Shown here in pieces: positions 45,301 through 54,506 of a stretch of DNA of 64,000 nucleotides. Both the position numbers and the translations under genes were made by a program. Position 1 is the stretch's first letter. Each line of letters opens with the position of its first letter. This stretch comes from Bifidobacterium criceti (GTDB lineage Bacteria > Actinomycetota > Actinomycetes > Actinomycetales > Bifidobacteriaceae), in contig NZ_MVOH01000017.1 of NCBI RefSeq assembly GCF_002286935.1, positions 124,001-188,000 of the forward strand, written 5' to 3'. The notes below the pieces were generated by a model. The model was not told where the DNA came from. It saw only the letters and a program-made list of their open reading frames with translations, and searched no databases.

Positions 45301-47040
45301 GACGAGGTCGCCGCCACGCTCGCGAAGCGGACGTTCTGGAACGCGCTCGCCGACGGCGACGTGCGCGGCCGCGTGCATCGCTATCTGTCGACGCACGGGC
45401 CGTTCACGGCCGACATGATGATCGCCGACCTGCGGTTGCCGGCCGAGGCCTGCGTCGACGAGCTCAACGCGCTGCGGGCCGCCGGCGAGGCGCTCACCGG
45501 ACGCTTCGATGACCGTCTGCCCGCCGACGTGCCGCAATGGGTGGCGCGCGACGTGCTCAAACGCATCCGCTCACGCTCGCTCGCCAAGGCGCGCAAGGCC
45601 GTCAAGCCGGTCGCCGCCGCCGACTTCCAGCGTTTCGTGCTCGAACGGCAGGGCGTCAGCTCGGCCGGCGGCCAGCGTTTCGATGGCGTCGACGGCGTCA
45701 TGAGGGTCATCGAGCAGCTCGAGGGTGTCGCATTGCCGATCGACGTGTGGGAGCGGGCCGTGTTCCCGGCGCGCGTGCGCGACTATGCGCCGTCGATGCT
45801 CGACGAGCTCGTCGCCGCCGGCGAGGTCCTCTGGGTTAGCGCGGCAGGCGCATCGTCCTCGTCCGCCTCATCCTCGGCGGACGGACTCGGGGCGGTCATG
45901 CTGTTCCCCTTCGATTCGGCGCAGCTCGGGGGACGATGCGCATCCGACGCCGCGCAGGGCGACCGCTCGGCGCCGGCGGACGGCGACATGGGAACGCTTG
46001 GCGTCGGCGACGCGATCGTCGCCGCGCTCGGGGACGGCGGCGCCTACGGGCCGCTGCCGCTCGAGGAACGCGCCCGCGCATGCTGGGAGCACGCGTCGGC
46101 GGCCCGCGGCCTCGAACCGTCCGTCGACGAGACGACCGGCGAGGTCGTCGCCGCGGCATGGAGCCATCAGGGCTTCGAGGACGCATTGTGGGCGCTCGCC
46201 CGGCGCGGACGCGTCACGAACTCGTCGTTCCCGGTGGCGCGCGCGGCGGCGACGCGGGGCGCGGCGCACGCGCCCGCACGCCCCGTGCGCCGGCGCCGCA
46301 TGCGCGCGCACATGGCACGGCCGGCCATGAACGGCGGCCTGTGGTCGCTTGTGCGCGCGGCCGGCGAACCGTGCACGCCGGAGGAACGCGTCATCGACCT
46401 GATCGACGTGCTGCTCGATCGCTACGGCGTGATCACGCAGCCGGTCGTCGACCATGAGGGCGTCCCCGGCGGCTTCTCGGGCCTGTACCCGGTGCTGCGG
46501 CGCATGGAGGAGCAGGGCGCGCTAATGCGCGGCATGTTCGTCGACGGCTTCGGGGCGGCGCAGTTCGCGCGGCGCGAGACCGTCGACATGATGCGCGACC
46601 TGATCGGGCGGTCGCCGGCCACGGTCGCTCTCGACGCGGTCGATCCGGCCGTCCTCTACGGCATGGCGATCCGCTGGCCCGAGCCGATGCGGATGGCCGG
46701 GACGCAGGACGCGGACGGTGCCGACGACGCGGACGATGCGGCGCGTACGGGCGGCGTCAAGCCGACGCGTCGCGCCGGGTCGCTCGTCGTGCTGCGCGGC
46801 GGCGACGCGCTGCTGTACGCGACGCCACGCTCGGGACGCCTCGTCATGTTCGACGAACCGATGAGCCTCGCCGAACGCGCATGCACGGCGCTCGCCGATA
46901 TGCTGCGGCGCCTGCCGGGAGGGTCGGTCACGTTCCGCGACTGCAACGGCGTGCCGCTCACGGCGCGCCTGCCGGTCACACCGGCGTTGCGCGCCGCCGG
47001 ATTCGCGCCGTCCCCGCAGGGCATGAAGCTCTACCGGTGA
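42319..47040 (+). CDS. lhr: Large ATP-dependent helicase, Lhr type
   Basis: A 1573-residue superfamily 2 DNA helicase, of the size of actinobacterial Lhr, which translocates 3' to 5' and is induced by DNA damage in mycobacteria. Motifs: Q-motif region PTEAQRLAWPAI, Walker A APTGSGKT, motif Ib TPESLYLML, DEVH in VILDEVHAVAGTKRG, motif III GLSATVNP, motif IV LVFVNSRGLAERFTAQL, motif V TSSLELGIDMGSVDLVIQL and VI QRVGRADHRVGG. A winged helix/Lhr core follows, then a long C-terminal region. A poorly conserved Ser/Thr/Ala-rich insertion lies near residues 245-330. The message is probably leaderless. Confidence 0.9.
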   Translation: MCECLESFSAPTRAWFERSFGGPTEAQRLAWPAIHHGENVLVIAPTGSGKTLSAFLAAIDGIIDRNARADSAEEGRKRRRNGVRVLYISPLKALGVDVAKNLETPLNGIREEYARMGLSVPEVSVAMRSGDSTPQERRAIVSRPPDILVTTPESLYLMLTSKARTVLDTVQTVILDEVHAVAGTKRGAHLALSLERLDDRLETPPQRIGLSATVNPVDEAAAFLGGSRPVTIAQASGRAALDLKVVEPASRMGDGGDRTDTTKSHAPQSSNSITGVTPAMRRLAERKAREDGRAPTAAPSSAAHRDGITDRAGSEAPVPVAANAGPTASVWPLIQRSVLDEVLAHRTTLVFVNSRGLAERFTAQLNDLYWERQGKSPDLSNEPAHYGSLIGSTTKLVGPVAPQDAIAMAHHGSVSKDRRKQIEEQLKAGKLKCVVATSSLELGIDMGSVDLVIQLAPPLSVSSGLQRVGRADHRVGGVSHALIYPVTREQIIGAAASVESMLAGAIEPLRVPNSPLDVLAQQTVAAASLEPISADAWFRTVRRAAPYRTLQRDMFDAVVGMVTGAYNGEEFSAFRPPLVFEEESGMLAARQGAQRLAVTSGGTIPDRGLYTVVLPEGEAGTGPRRVGELDEEMVYESRVGDIITLGTTSWQIQEITNDRVIVLPAPGRSARLPFWHGDGDGRDYRFGLAQGQWVHDVAQGLVGAGQTHPDAPHAHGPRFTNAVQARLVQDGLDANAIDNLARLLSEQRAATGVVPDATHVVIERCRDEEGDWRIVVHTPFGRRVHEPWALAINARLLQRYAVDGQIYAADDGILIRLPDGDGRIDIASLIAFDPDDIQRIVEAQVSGSVLFAARFRECAARALFMPRTDPGKRVPLWQQRLRAAQLLTAARTHKNFPLLLETARECLQDVYDVPALREVLTRMQAGLIDVHSAETSTPSPMAEQLLFGFIGSVMYQYDVPQAERDARLLSMDPEVLERLLGSDDLASVLDDAVIDEVAATLAKRTFWNALADGDVRGRVHRYLSTHGPFTADMMIADLRLPAEACVDELNALRAAGEALTGRFDDRLPADVPQWVARDVLKRIRSRSLAKARKAVKPVAAADFQRFVLERQGVSSAGGQRFDGVDGVMRVIEQLEGVALPIDVWERAVFPARVRDYAPSMLDELVAAGEVLWVSAAGASSSSASSSADGLGAVMLFPFDSAQLGGRCASDAAQGDRSAPADGDMGTLGVGDAIVAALGDGGAYGPLPLEERARACWEHASAARGLEPSVDETTGEVVAAAWSHQGFEDALWALARRGRVTNSSFPVARAAATRGAAHAPARPVRRRRMRAHMARPAMNGGLWSLVRAAGEPCTPEERVIDLIDVLLDRYGVITQPVVDHEGVPGGFSGLYPVLRRMEEQGALMRGMFVDGFGAAQFARRETVDMMRDLIGRSPATVALDAVDPAVLYGMAIRWPEPMRMAGTQDADGADDADDAARTGGVKPTRRAGSLVVLRGGDALLYATPRSGRLVMFDEPMSLAERACTALADMLRRLPGGSVTFRDCNGVPLTARLPVTPALRAAGFAPSPQGMKLYR

Positions 47041-47115
47041 GCGCGCGGCGTACGGATAGGACGCGATATCGACGCTATGAGCAAAAGACGGCCACGTCCC
47101 GCCGCATGACGGGCA

Positions 47116-47121
47116 TAGAAT
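47116..47121 (+). promoter_or_regulatory. -10-like element upstream of the GRP transporter gene
   Basis: TAGAAT at 47116-47121 lies in the 207-base gap after lhr, predicting a leader of about 120 bases before the start at 47248. Confidence 0.4.
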
Positions 47122-47247
47122 GACTGACGTCGTGCCGCCGTTCGTCCCGATATACGGCGGACGGCGCCCCCGCGCGCCGCCGTGGCGTTCGTGGATTCGC
47201 GACAACGGACACTCGCACACGGAGAGGCAAGGGAGGGCGTCTTTCGC

Positions 47248-48207
47248 ATGGACATGCTCATCGCGCTGCTGCCGGCGCTGTTCCTCGGATCGAACAGCAT
47301 CATCACCGCGAAGATCGACGGCAAGCCGAGTCAGGGGACATTGGGCACGACGATCGGCGCCGTCATATTCGCCGTGCTCGTCTCGGTGTTCTACACGGTG
47401 CCGAACGCCGGACTGGCCTTCGCGTTCAACCCCAGGATCTGGCTCGTAGGCCTGTGCTCGGGCGTCTTCTGGACGATCGGCTCCTTCGGCCAGTTCTCCG
47501 CGCTCAAGCCGTTGGGCGTCTCGATGGCGATGCCGATCTCCACGGCCGGCCAGATCGTCGGCAACGCGCTGCTCGCCGCGATCGTGCTCGGTCAGTGGCG
47601 CACGCTCAACGTCTGGGTCATCGGCGTCATCGCGATCGTCCTCGTCACATCCGGCGCCCTGTTGTGCTCGGCGAAGGACACCGCCGCCGACGCGCGCAGG
47701 ATCAGCGCGAAGGACATGCGTTTCGGTATGGGCGCGCTGCTGTGCTCGACGATCGGCTTCATGCTGTACTTCATCTTCCCGAATCTGCTGCACCATACCG
47801 GATTCATCTCCGACGCCATCTACGATGCGCCGAGTGGCAACGGACTCTATTACATGGCCGCCGTCATCCTGCCGCAGTCGATCGGGCAGATCCTCGCGGC
47901 ACTCGCGATCGTCAACTTCGTCGAACGCGACCGCACGCTCATCGTGCACCGCAAGACGGCGCTCAACATCATCACCGGCCTGCTGTGGGCGGTCGGCAAC
48001 ATGCTCATCTTCGTGTCCGCGGCGAACCCGCACGTCGGGCAGGCGATCGCGACGACGTTCTCGCAGCTCGGCGTCATCGTCTCCACCTACGGCGGCATCG
48101 TCGTGCTGCACGAACACAAGACGAAACGCCAGATGGTCGGGATCCTGTTCGGCACGCTGCTCATCGTCGCCGGCGCCGTGCTGATGGGGCTGTACACGAC
48201 GACCTGA
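47248..48207 (+). CDS. GRP-family sugar transporter (GlcU/RbsU-like)
   Basis: A 319-residue protein with ten transmembrane helices in the drug/metabolite superfamily. ALLPALFLGSNSIITAKIDG, GVFWTIGSFGQFSALKPLGV and AMPISTAGQIVGNALLAAIV match the glucose/ribose porter family. It probably imports glucose or a similar sugar by proton symport. AGGGAGGG precedes the ATG at 47248 by 11 bases; upstream in-frame extension is not supported. Transcribed alone; three hairpins follow. Confidence 0.85.
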   Translation: MDMLIALLPALFLGSNSIITAKIDGKPSQGTLGTTIGAVIFAVLVSVFYTVPNAGLAFAFNPRIWLVGLCSGVFWTIGSFGQFSALKPLGVSMAMPISTAGQIVGNALLAAIVLGQWRTLNVWVIGVIAIVLVTSGALLCSAKDTAADARRISAKDMRFGMGALLCSTIGFMLYFIFPNLLHHTGFISDAIYDAPSGNGLYYMAAVILPQSIGQILAALAIVNFVERDRTLIVHRKTALNIITGLLWAVGNMLIFVSAANPHVGQAIATTFSQLGVIVSTYGGIVVLHEHKTKRQMVGILFGTLLIVAGAVLMGLYTTT

Positions 48208-48270
48208 GGACGCCCGTTCGCCGACGCGCGCCGCGGGGGAGGCCGCGGGCGACCATGGAGCGCGCATCCG

Positions 48271-48423
48271 GCACCCGGGATGTTCGTGCAGGCCTCCGTT
48301 TGCGAACGTCCCAGGTGCGTCCCCGGACCGATGAGTTCGCGGGGGCGCCCGTTCGCGAACATGACGCGCGCGGTGTGCACCCGGGACGTTCGCGACGACG
48401 ATCGTTTGCGAACGTCCCGGGTG
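48271..48423. repeat. Cluster of three related hairpins (bidirectional terminator region)
   Basis: Hairpin A: 48271-48286 with 48303-48318 (16-base arms, two mismatches). Hairpin C: GTTCGCG at 48335-48341 with CGCGAAC at 48354-48360. Hairpin B: 48378-48393 with 48408-48423 (perfect 16-base arms, CACCCGGGACGTTCGC). A and B are variants of one unit, and all share GTTCGC/GCGAAC. B ends 2 bases from the parC stop; A lies 64 bases after the sugar transporter stop. Confidence 0.7.
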
Positions 48424-48425
48424 TC

Positions 48426-51098
48426 CTATGCGACGTAACCGATCGCGGAGGACAGTTCGCTGCCGGAACCGTCACGGCGCATGTCCGGGGCCGGCAGCGC
48501 GACGATATGCCCCGACTCGGTGTACGCGACGAGCGGCCAAGCGCCCACATACGCGCGGATCAGCGTGTTCTGCCCCTTGAGGAAACGTTGCGAGCGCACA
48601 CCGCCCGTGCCGCGGCCCTTCGTCGGGTAGAGCTCGAGCGGTGAGACCTTCGCCGATCCGGTGTCAGTGCCGAGCAGCGACGCGCCGTCGCCGGCCACCG
48701 TGAGCACGACCGCGCCGTGCGCGGGCGACGTCGAGCCGTCCTCCCGCTCCTCGGCGTCCGTCCACTCCAGTTCGTCCTCGTGCACGACGGCGAAGGCGAG
48801 CGCCTCGCAGCCGTCGGCGAGACGGATGCCCGCCATGCCCGCCGCGGTGCGCCCCTGCGGGCGCACATGCTTCGCGTCGAATATGAGCAATGACGAATCG
48901 GTCGAGACGAACACGAGCCGGCTGCCGTCGGGCGCCTCGCGCGCCGCGAGCAGCTCGTCGCCGTCCTTGAGATCGATGATGCCCCACGAATCCATCGTCG
49001 TCGGCGACTCCCTGTTCCATCGTTTGACGACACCGTTCCGTGTGCCGAGCGCGAGTGGCGCGGCTTGCGCATCCTTGTCCTTCGGCAATGCGACGACGGC
49101 GATGACACGTTCGCCGTCGACCGGTTCGGTGTGCTGCGTCGCCGCGACGAGTTCGCGCGCGTCGATGCCGGCGGACAGGTCGAGCGGAGCGTCCGCGGCG
49201 ACATGGGGCAGCTCGACGGCGTGCGCGAGCACGAAGCGTCCCGCCGACGTGACGATGCCGTAGTCGGCGCGCGTGCTCGTTTCGATCATCGACGTGATGC
49301 AGCCGTCGCCGCCGGCCGTCGTCTCCGGCGTGCGAGCCGCCCAGACCCCGGCCGCCGACGGATCGAGGCGCGCGATCCGTCCGGCCGCGCTCAGCGCGAC
49401 GACGCACGGCTCGTCCTCGATCTGCAGCGCGCTCGCCGCATCGGCGCTCGCGGCGCCCTTGCGCGCGGCCGCCACGTCCGCCGCGGCCTCGGAGACCTGT
49501 TCGACGTGGCGCGCCGCGTTGAGCGCGAACTCGTTGAGCGTGCCGTCGGCGCCGCGCGCCGTGACCGGCGTGAGCCTGCCGTCGGCGTCCGCGTCGAGCA
49601 GCACGGTGCGCCGCGGCGTGCCGTAGGCGGCGACGGTCTCGTCCATTTCGCGTTCGACGACCCCGTCGAGCGCCTCGTCGGATGCGAGGATCGCCTCAAG
49701 CGCGTCGATCGCGGCGCGCAGCTCGTCGCGTTCCGATTCGAGTTCGATGCGGCTCATCTTCGTGAGCCTGCGCAGCCGCAGGTCGAGGATGTACTGCGCC
49801 TGCACATCGTCGAGGTCGAAGACGGCGATGAGTTTCGTCTTCGCCGCATCCGCATCGTCGGATGAGCGGATGACCTGGATGACCTCGTCGATGTCGACGA
49901 GCGCGAGCAGGAGGCCTTCGACGAGGTGCAGCCGTTCGAGCGCCTTGCGGCGGCGGTATTCGCTGCGCCGGCGGATGACGCCACGCCGGTGGCCGATCCA
50001 CACGTCGAGCATCTCACGCAAGCCCATCGTATGCGGACGCCCGTCGACGAGCGCGACGTTGTTGATCGTGAAGTTCTCCTGGAGCGGCGTGTGCTTGAAC
50101 AGTTGGGACAGCACGGCGTCGGGGTCGAATCCGGTCTTGAGTTCGATGACGATGCGTGTGCCGTTGTGCCGGTCCGTCAGGTCGATCGCGTTCGAGATGC
50201 CCTCGAGCTTGTGGTTCTTGACGCCTTCCGAGATGCGTTCGAGCACGCGTTCGGGGCCGACCATGTACGGCAGTTCGGTGACGACGATCGCTTTCTTGCG
50301 TGCGGTGACGTTCTCTACATGCGTCGCCGAACGCGTCGTCAGCGATCCGCGGCCGCCCGCATACGCTTCGCGGATGCCTTCGCGGCCGATGATGATGCCG
50401 CCTCCCGGCCAGTCGGGGCCCGGCAGGTACGCCATCAGGTCGTCGAGCGTCGCGTCCGGGTGTCGCATGACATGCTTCGCGGCGGCGACGACCTCGCCAA
50501 GGTTGTGCGTCGCCATATTCGTCGCCATGCCGACGGCGATGCCCGAGGCGCCGTTGACGAGCAGGTTCGGGATCGCCGCGGGCAGCACTTCGGGTTCCTT
50601 GAGCTTGTTGTCGTAGTTCGGCGCGAAATCGACCGTGTCCTCGCCGATGTCCGCGTTCATGCCGAGCGCGGCCGGAGCGAGGCGCGCCTCGGTGTAGCGG
50701 GAGGCGGCGGGGCCGTCGTCGAGCGAGCCGAAGTTGCCGTGGCCGTCCACGAGCGGCAGGCGCATCGCGAACGGCTGCGCGAGGCGCACCATTGCCTCGT
50801 AGATCGCGGAGTCGCCGTGCGGATGCAGTTTGCCCATGACTTCGCCGACGACGCGCGCCGATTTCATGTACGGACGCGTCGGCAGCAGGTTCATCTCGCC
50901 CATCTGGTAGATGATGCGCCGTTGCACCGGCTTGAGTCCGTCACGTGCGTCGGGCAATGCGCGCGCGTAGATGACCGAATAGGCGTATTCGAGGAACGAT
51001 GTGCTCATCTCCTCGCCGAGCGGCGTCTCGACGATGTGTTCCTTGACCGTGCGCGGATCATAGGACGCTGCAGGCGACTTGCGACGCGAAACCATCAT
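48426..51098 (-). CDS. parC: DNA topoisomerase IV subunit A (GyrA/ParC type IIA)
   Basis: DNA-cleaving subunit, partner of the ParE at 36100. 890 residues: catalytic Tyr135 in [12 protein letters not shown], preceded by the quinolone-region stretch [20 protein letters not shown], a coiled coil near 440-480, and a C-terminal beta-pinwheel with degenerate repeats; the GyrA-box is not obvious, which favours topoisomerase IV over gyrase. Tandem ATG codons (51098/51095) follow GGGAG. Opposite in direction to the FHA-ABC gene. Confidence 0.9.
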   Translation of the reverse strand: MMVSRRKSPAASYDPRTVKEHIVETPLGEEMSTSFLEYAYSVIYARALPDARDGLKPVQRRIIYQMGEMNLLPTRPYMKSARVVGEVMGKLHPHGDSAIYEAMVRLAQPFAMRLPLVDGHGNFGSLDDGPAASRYTEARLAPAALGMNADIGEDTVDFAPNYDNKLKEPEVLPAAIPNLLVNGASGIAVGMATNMATHNLGEVVAAAKHVMRHPDATLDDLMAYLPGPDWPGGGIIIGREGIREAYAGGRGSLTTRSATHVENVTARKKAIVVTELPYMVGPERVLERISEGVKNHKLEGISNAIDLTDRHNGTRIVIELKTGFDPDAVLSQLFKHTPLQENFTINNVALVDGRPHTMGLREMLDVWIGHRRGVIRRRSEYRRRKALERLHLVEGLLLALVDIDEVIQVIRSSDDADAAKTKLIAVFDLDDVQAQYILDLRLRRLTKMSRIELESERDELRAAIDALEAILASDEALDGVVEREMDETVAAYGTPRRTVLLDADADGRLTPVTARGADGTLNEFALNAARHVEQVSEAAADVAAARKGAASADAASALQIEDEPCVVALSAAGRIARLDPSAAGVWAARTPETTAGGDGCITSMIETSTRADYGIVTSAGRFVLAHAVELPHVAADAPLDLSAGIDARELVAATQHTEPVDGERVIAVVALPKDKDAQAAPLALGTRNGVVKRWNRESPTTMDSWGIIDLKDGDELLAAREAPDGSRLVFVSTDSSLLIFDAKHVRPQGRTAAGMAGIRLADGCEALAFAVVHEDELEWTDAEEREDGSTSPAHGAVVLTVAGDGASLLGTDTGSAKVSPLELYPTKGRGTGGVRSQRFLKGQNTLIRAYVGAWPLVAYTESGHIVALPAPDMRRDGSGSELSSAIGYVA

Positions 51099-51252
51099 TG
51101 ACTCCCTACATATGACTCAAGAACCGTACCATTCTAGCAAGTGGGTGGATGCACCGGCGGCATCGCCGGCTGCCGCTACACTGGCAACGAGGGGCGTGTG
51201 CCGTGTCGTGGGTGGGACATGTCCGAGGAGAGCACAAGAAGGAACACCGACG

Positions 51253-53280
51253 ATGACAGGTACCGTCATGCCGCCGCAAGGGCCCGGGGCCCCCAGGCGA
51301 GACCAGCAGACCAATCCGGCGCGATGGGCGAATCCGCCCCAGCCGTCGGCACCCCAGCGGGCGAATGCCTCGATGATGCCGCCGGCCCCGCGAACCGGCG
51401 CGTCCGTGCCGGCCGGGCAGGCACCGCAGCCAGTGCCACAGCCTTCCACCATGCGCATGCCACAGCGGCAGGCGGCTGCGCCCGCCACATCGCCGCAGAT
51501 GCCGGCCCCCTTGCAACAGCGCCCCGCATCGGACCAGACGCGCACGTTCTTCGGCGGTGTCCATTTCGGTCCCGAGACGGTCGTCGTCATCGAGGACGGC
51601 GACGCGAGCGTCTACCCGCTCGCCGGGCATGAGGTCTGGGCGCTCGGCCGCGCGATGAGCCAGGAACCGGGCGTGCCAACGCTGCGCGTGCGCTCAAGCA
51701 TCGTCAGCTCGCACCACGGGCGCTTCGTGCTCGACTCAGGACGCTGGTTCTACCAATCGCAGCACACGACGAACCCGACCTACATCAACGGCATGCAGCT
51801 GCAGCCCGACACACGTTACGCGCTCAACGACGGCGACCTCATCCGCATCGACGGCGCACTCGACAACCCCGACGCACAGGGCGTCATCATCGTCTTCACC
51901 GTCGACCAGAACCTCGGATTGTGGAAATCGTACCGTCTGCCGCGTCAGGAAGGACGCACGACATACATCGGACGCGCCGACGCGCCCGATACGATCGTGC
52001 AGAACGTCCCCTACGTCTCGCGTAGGCATGCGCGCATCGACTATATCCGCGGCCACTATGTGATACGCGACATCAGAAGCCGCATCGGCACCTATATCGA
52101 CGGACAGCCGTTGCGCGGCGCGCACACGTTGCGCGAGAAGGACGTCATCGCGATCGGCGACTGCCGGTTCTATTTCACGAAAGGCACGATCGTCTACGAC
52201 AAGCGCGTCGGCGCGGGCGCGATAGCGGCCGCGAAGCCGACGCCCGCACCGTCGATCGCGGTGCCGGCCGCGGTGCCCGCGCACGCGGTGCCGCTCGCAC
52301 CGCGCGTCACGACGACGCTCGGCAAAGCGGGCGCCGCACCAGTCGCGGGCATCTCGGTGCCCGTGCAGGCAGCGGCGGCGCAACCAATCATGCTCGATGT
52401 GCAGATCGACGACAAAACGGTCGGCGGACGGCACCCGAAGACGCTGCTCAAGGACATCCATTTCCAGATCCCACAGCACAGCCTCGTCGCGATCATCGGC
52501 ACGTCCGGCGCAGGCAAGACGCTGCTGCTCAACTGCCTGTCCGGCAAGGACACGCTCTACAACGGGCATACGCTCTACAAGAACCAGGAGGACCTGCGCG
52601 CGCATTACAAGAACCTCGGACCGATGATCGGCTATGTGCAGCAAAGCAACGTGTTCCTCCAGGAACTCACCGTGTTCGAGGAGATCTATTCGTCTGCGAA
52701 ACTGCGCATGGCCGAGGATTCGTCACGTGCGGAAATCAAGGAGCAGGTCGACTCGGTACTCCACAAGCTCGATATCTATGCGCTCAAGGATTCGCCGATC
52801 AAGAAACTTTCGGGCGGCCAGAAACGACGTGTGAGCGTCGCGCGGGAACTCGTCGGATACAAGCCCGTCCTGTGCCTCGACGAGCCCGACGCAGGTCTGA
52901 GCTACATCGACAAGGACAAACTCTTCACGAAACTGAGGGACATCGTCCACCCGCCATTCCCACAGGACGGCCGTGCCGGTGGTGACGGTTCGGAACGTGT
53001 GCTGTCGATCATCATGGTCATCCATGAAATCGACATGCTTGAGATGTTCGACGAAGTCATCGTCGTCGCCTCTCCGAAGGCGAAGGACCCCGGGATGCGC
53101 AACCCGGGGCGCCTCGCGTTCGCCGGTTCGCCGCACGACGCGCTCGCGCATTTCGGGGACGCGAAGGACTTCCGCGAGATGTTCAAGAACCTCAACGGAC
53201 AGATAAGCGACCCCGACCATATCACGTTCGAACCATACGAAGTGCCGGGGCTCGCGCCGCAGCGCGCGGTCGGCAAATGA
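51253..53280 (+). CDS. FHA-domain ABC transporter ATPase (Rv1747/ABCG-like)
   Basis: A 675-residue ATPase. The first 95 residues are Pro/Gln/Ala-rich. Two FHA domains follow, about 110-215 (LRVRSSIVSSHHGRFV) and 225-320 (TYIGRADAPDTIVQNVPYVS then RRHARIDY); FHA domains bind phosphothreonine. An Ala/Pro linker leads to an ABCG-type ATPase: Walker A IGTSGAGKT, signature LSGGQKRRVSVARELVG, Walker B VLCLDEPDAGL. The ATG at 51253 follows AAGGAA by about 7 bases; a -10-like TACACT lies at 51177-51182. Its permease follows after 28 bases. It is a likely target of the PASTA kinase, by analogy with PknF-Rv1747 in Mycobacterium. Confidence 0.88.
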   Translation: MTGTVMPPQGPGAPRRDQQTNPARWANPPQPSAPQRANASMMPPAPRTGASVPAGQAPQPVPQPSTMRMPQRQAAAPATSPQMPAPLQQRPASDQTRTFFGGVHFGPETVVVIEDGDASVYPLAGHEVWALGRAMSQEPGVPTLRVRSSIVSSHHGRFVLDSGRWFYQSQHTTNPTYINGMQLQPDTRYALNDGDLIRIDGALDNPDAQGVIIVFTVDQNLGLWKSYRLPRQEGRTTYIGRADAPDTIVQNVPYVSRRHARIDYIRGHYVIRDIRSRIGTYIDGQPLRGAHTLREKDVIAIGDCRFYFTKGTIVYDKRVGAGAIAAAKPTPAPSIAVPAAVPAHAVPLAPRVTTTLGKAGAAPVAGISVPVQAAAAQPIMLDVQIDDKTVGGRHPKTLLKDIHFQIPQHSLVAIIGTSGAGKTLLLNCLSGKDTLYNGHTLYKNQEDLRAHYKNLGPMIGYVQQSNVFLQELTVFEEIYSSAKLRMAEDSSRAEIKEQVDSVLHKLDIYALKDSPIKKLSGGQKRRVSVARELVGYKPVLCLDEPDAGLSYIDKDKLFTKLRDIVHPPFPQDGRAGGDGSERVLSIIMVIHEIDMLEMFDEVIVVASPKAKDPGMRNPGRLAFAGSPHDALAHFGDAKDFREMFKNLNGQISDPDHITFEPYEVPGLAPQRAVGK

Positions 53281-53308
53281 CCGAGGACAGGGAAGAGGGG
53301 AGAAGACG

Positions 53309-54469
53309 ATGAAGATGGTGCTCAGGCAGTTCGCGAACTGTTTGGACGTCGCGTGCAAACTGCTGTTCCGCGGAGGCAAAAGCCTCATCATCATGATGAT
53401 GTTCCCGATCGCGGGTGTCGCGATCGTCATCGCCGTTGCAGGAGACAACGTCTACCATCTGCAGACGGCGACGAAATCGGTCGCGTTCCTGCTCATGTGC
53501 ACATGCATATGGGGAGGTCTGTTCAACTCGGTGCAGGTCGTCGTCAAACAACGCACCGTCCTGCAGGCGGACCTCGCGGCGGGCCTCTACCCGTTCGCGT
53601 TCATGCTCGCGAACGCGATCGTGCAGTTTCTGTTGTGCGCGTTCCAAAGCGCCGTCCTATGCCTGTGTTTCCCCGGCATCGCGCTCGTCTACGATGCGCG
53701 GCCGCCATCCTCGGGCGCGCTCATCGGCGGCGCCGGCGGCGTGTACTGGGAGTACTACATCACATTCCTGCTGCTGTTCTACGCATCCGACGCGCTTGGC
53801 ATGGTCATCTCCACGCTGATGAAAAGCGCCGAGACGGCGACATCGGTCACACCGTACATCCTCATCGTCGAACTCGTGTTCTGCGGCATGCTCTTCGAAC
53901 TCAAAGGCATCCTCAACAAGATCTCGTACGGCATGATCAGCCGTTGGGGCATGGAGGCGCTCGGCACGACGAGCGACCTCAACTGCCTGCCGCTCAAGGA
54001 CCCGAAGGACGAGGACGCGAACTCGTCATCCGGTGGCGCGACGGGGGCGGGTGCGGACGCGTCACCGTCACCTTCCGCAGCCGAGGGTGCCGACGGTACA
54101 GAAGGTGCAGAAGGTACTGATGGAATCGATCGTGCCGATGTTCCTTCCACTGATGCCTCCATCGATCCGTCCGCCGACCCGTCCGCATTGGGTGACGCGA
54201 ACGCCGACGCCGCCGCAGGTGCCGCTGATCCTTCCGCGCTCGCGGCCGCGAAACCCGAACTGCCCGACGACCTGTCCTATTGCCCGTCCGGCATGAAGGA
54301 CGAGATGCTCGACGGCGGCGGCTTCAAATACAGCGACGATTACCTCTACAACGACTGGCATATCGCGAAGGCGTGGATCATCCTCGGCTGCACGGCGGTC
54401 GCGCTCTTCATCGTCGCCGACATACTCGTCCACCGCTTCAAGAACACGAACAACCTCGGCAGGGAGTGA
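53309..54469 (+). CDS. ABC-2/ABCG-type permease partner of the FHA-ABC ATPase
   Basis: A 386-residue membrane subunit with six transmembrane helices. Five lie in the first 215 residues (SLIIMMMFPIAGVAIVIAV, FLLLFYASDALGMVISTLM and others) and one near the C-terminus (AWIILGCTAVALFIVADILV). Between the fifth and the last is a low-complexity insertion of about 75 residues rich in Ala, Asp, Ser, Gly and Pro with imperfect copies of GTEGAEGTDGID; it is predicted to lie outside the cell. GAGGGGAG precedes the ATG. The start lies 28 bases after the ATPase stop. Confidence 0.82.
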   Translation: MKMVLRQFANCLDVACKLLFRGGKSLIIMMMFPIAGVAIVIAVAGDNVYHLQTATKSVAFLLMCTCIWGGLFNSVQVVVKQRTVLQADLAAGLYPFAFMLANAIVQFLLCAFQSAVLCLCFPGIALVYDARPPSSGALIGGAGGVYWEYYITFLLLFYASDALGMVISTLMKSAETATSVTPYILIVELVFCGMLFELKGILNKISYGMISRWGMEALGTTSDLNCLPLKDPKDEDANSSSGGATGAGADASPSPSAAEGADGTEGAEGTDGIDRADVPSTDASIDPSADPSALGDANADAAAGAADPSALAAAKPELPDDLSYCPSGMKDEMLDGGGFKYSDDYLYNDWHIAKAWIILGCTAVALFIVADILVHRFKNTNNLGRE

Positions 54470-54492
54470 TCGCCGACACATCCCCGCGTCCA

Positions 54493-54506
54493 TCAACCGC
54501 GGTTGA
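54493..54506. promoter_or_regulatory. 14-base perfect palindrome before the phosphodiesterase gene
   Basis: TCAACCGCGGTTGA sits directly before the ATG at 54507, in the 37-base gap after the permease gene. It could be an operator. Nothing in the sequence identifies a regulator. Confidence 0.4.

Noticed and set aside
48271-48423. Possible CRISPR array or attachment site in the repeat cluster
   Set aside because: Only two to three imperfect units with palindromic structure, no regular spacers and no cas genes nearby.
36100-51098. Calling the type IIA subunits gyrB and gyrA
   Set aside because: They are 10 kb apart with many genes between, near rpoD rather than dnaA, and the A subunit shows no clear GyrA box. 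A gyr pair elsewhere in the genome would confirm; its absence would reverse this call.
54033-54296. Alternative frame over the low-complexity part of the FHA-ABC permease as a sign of frameshift
   Set aside because: The main frame stays open through the insertion and resumes with a normal last transmembrane helix, so the gene is intact.
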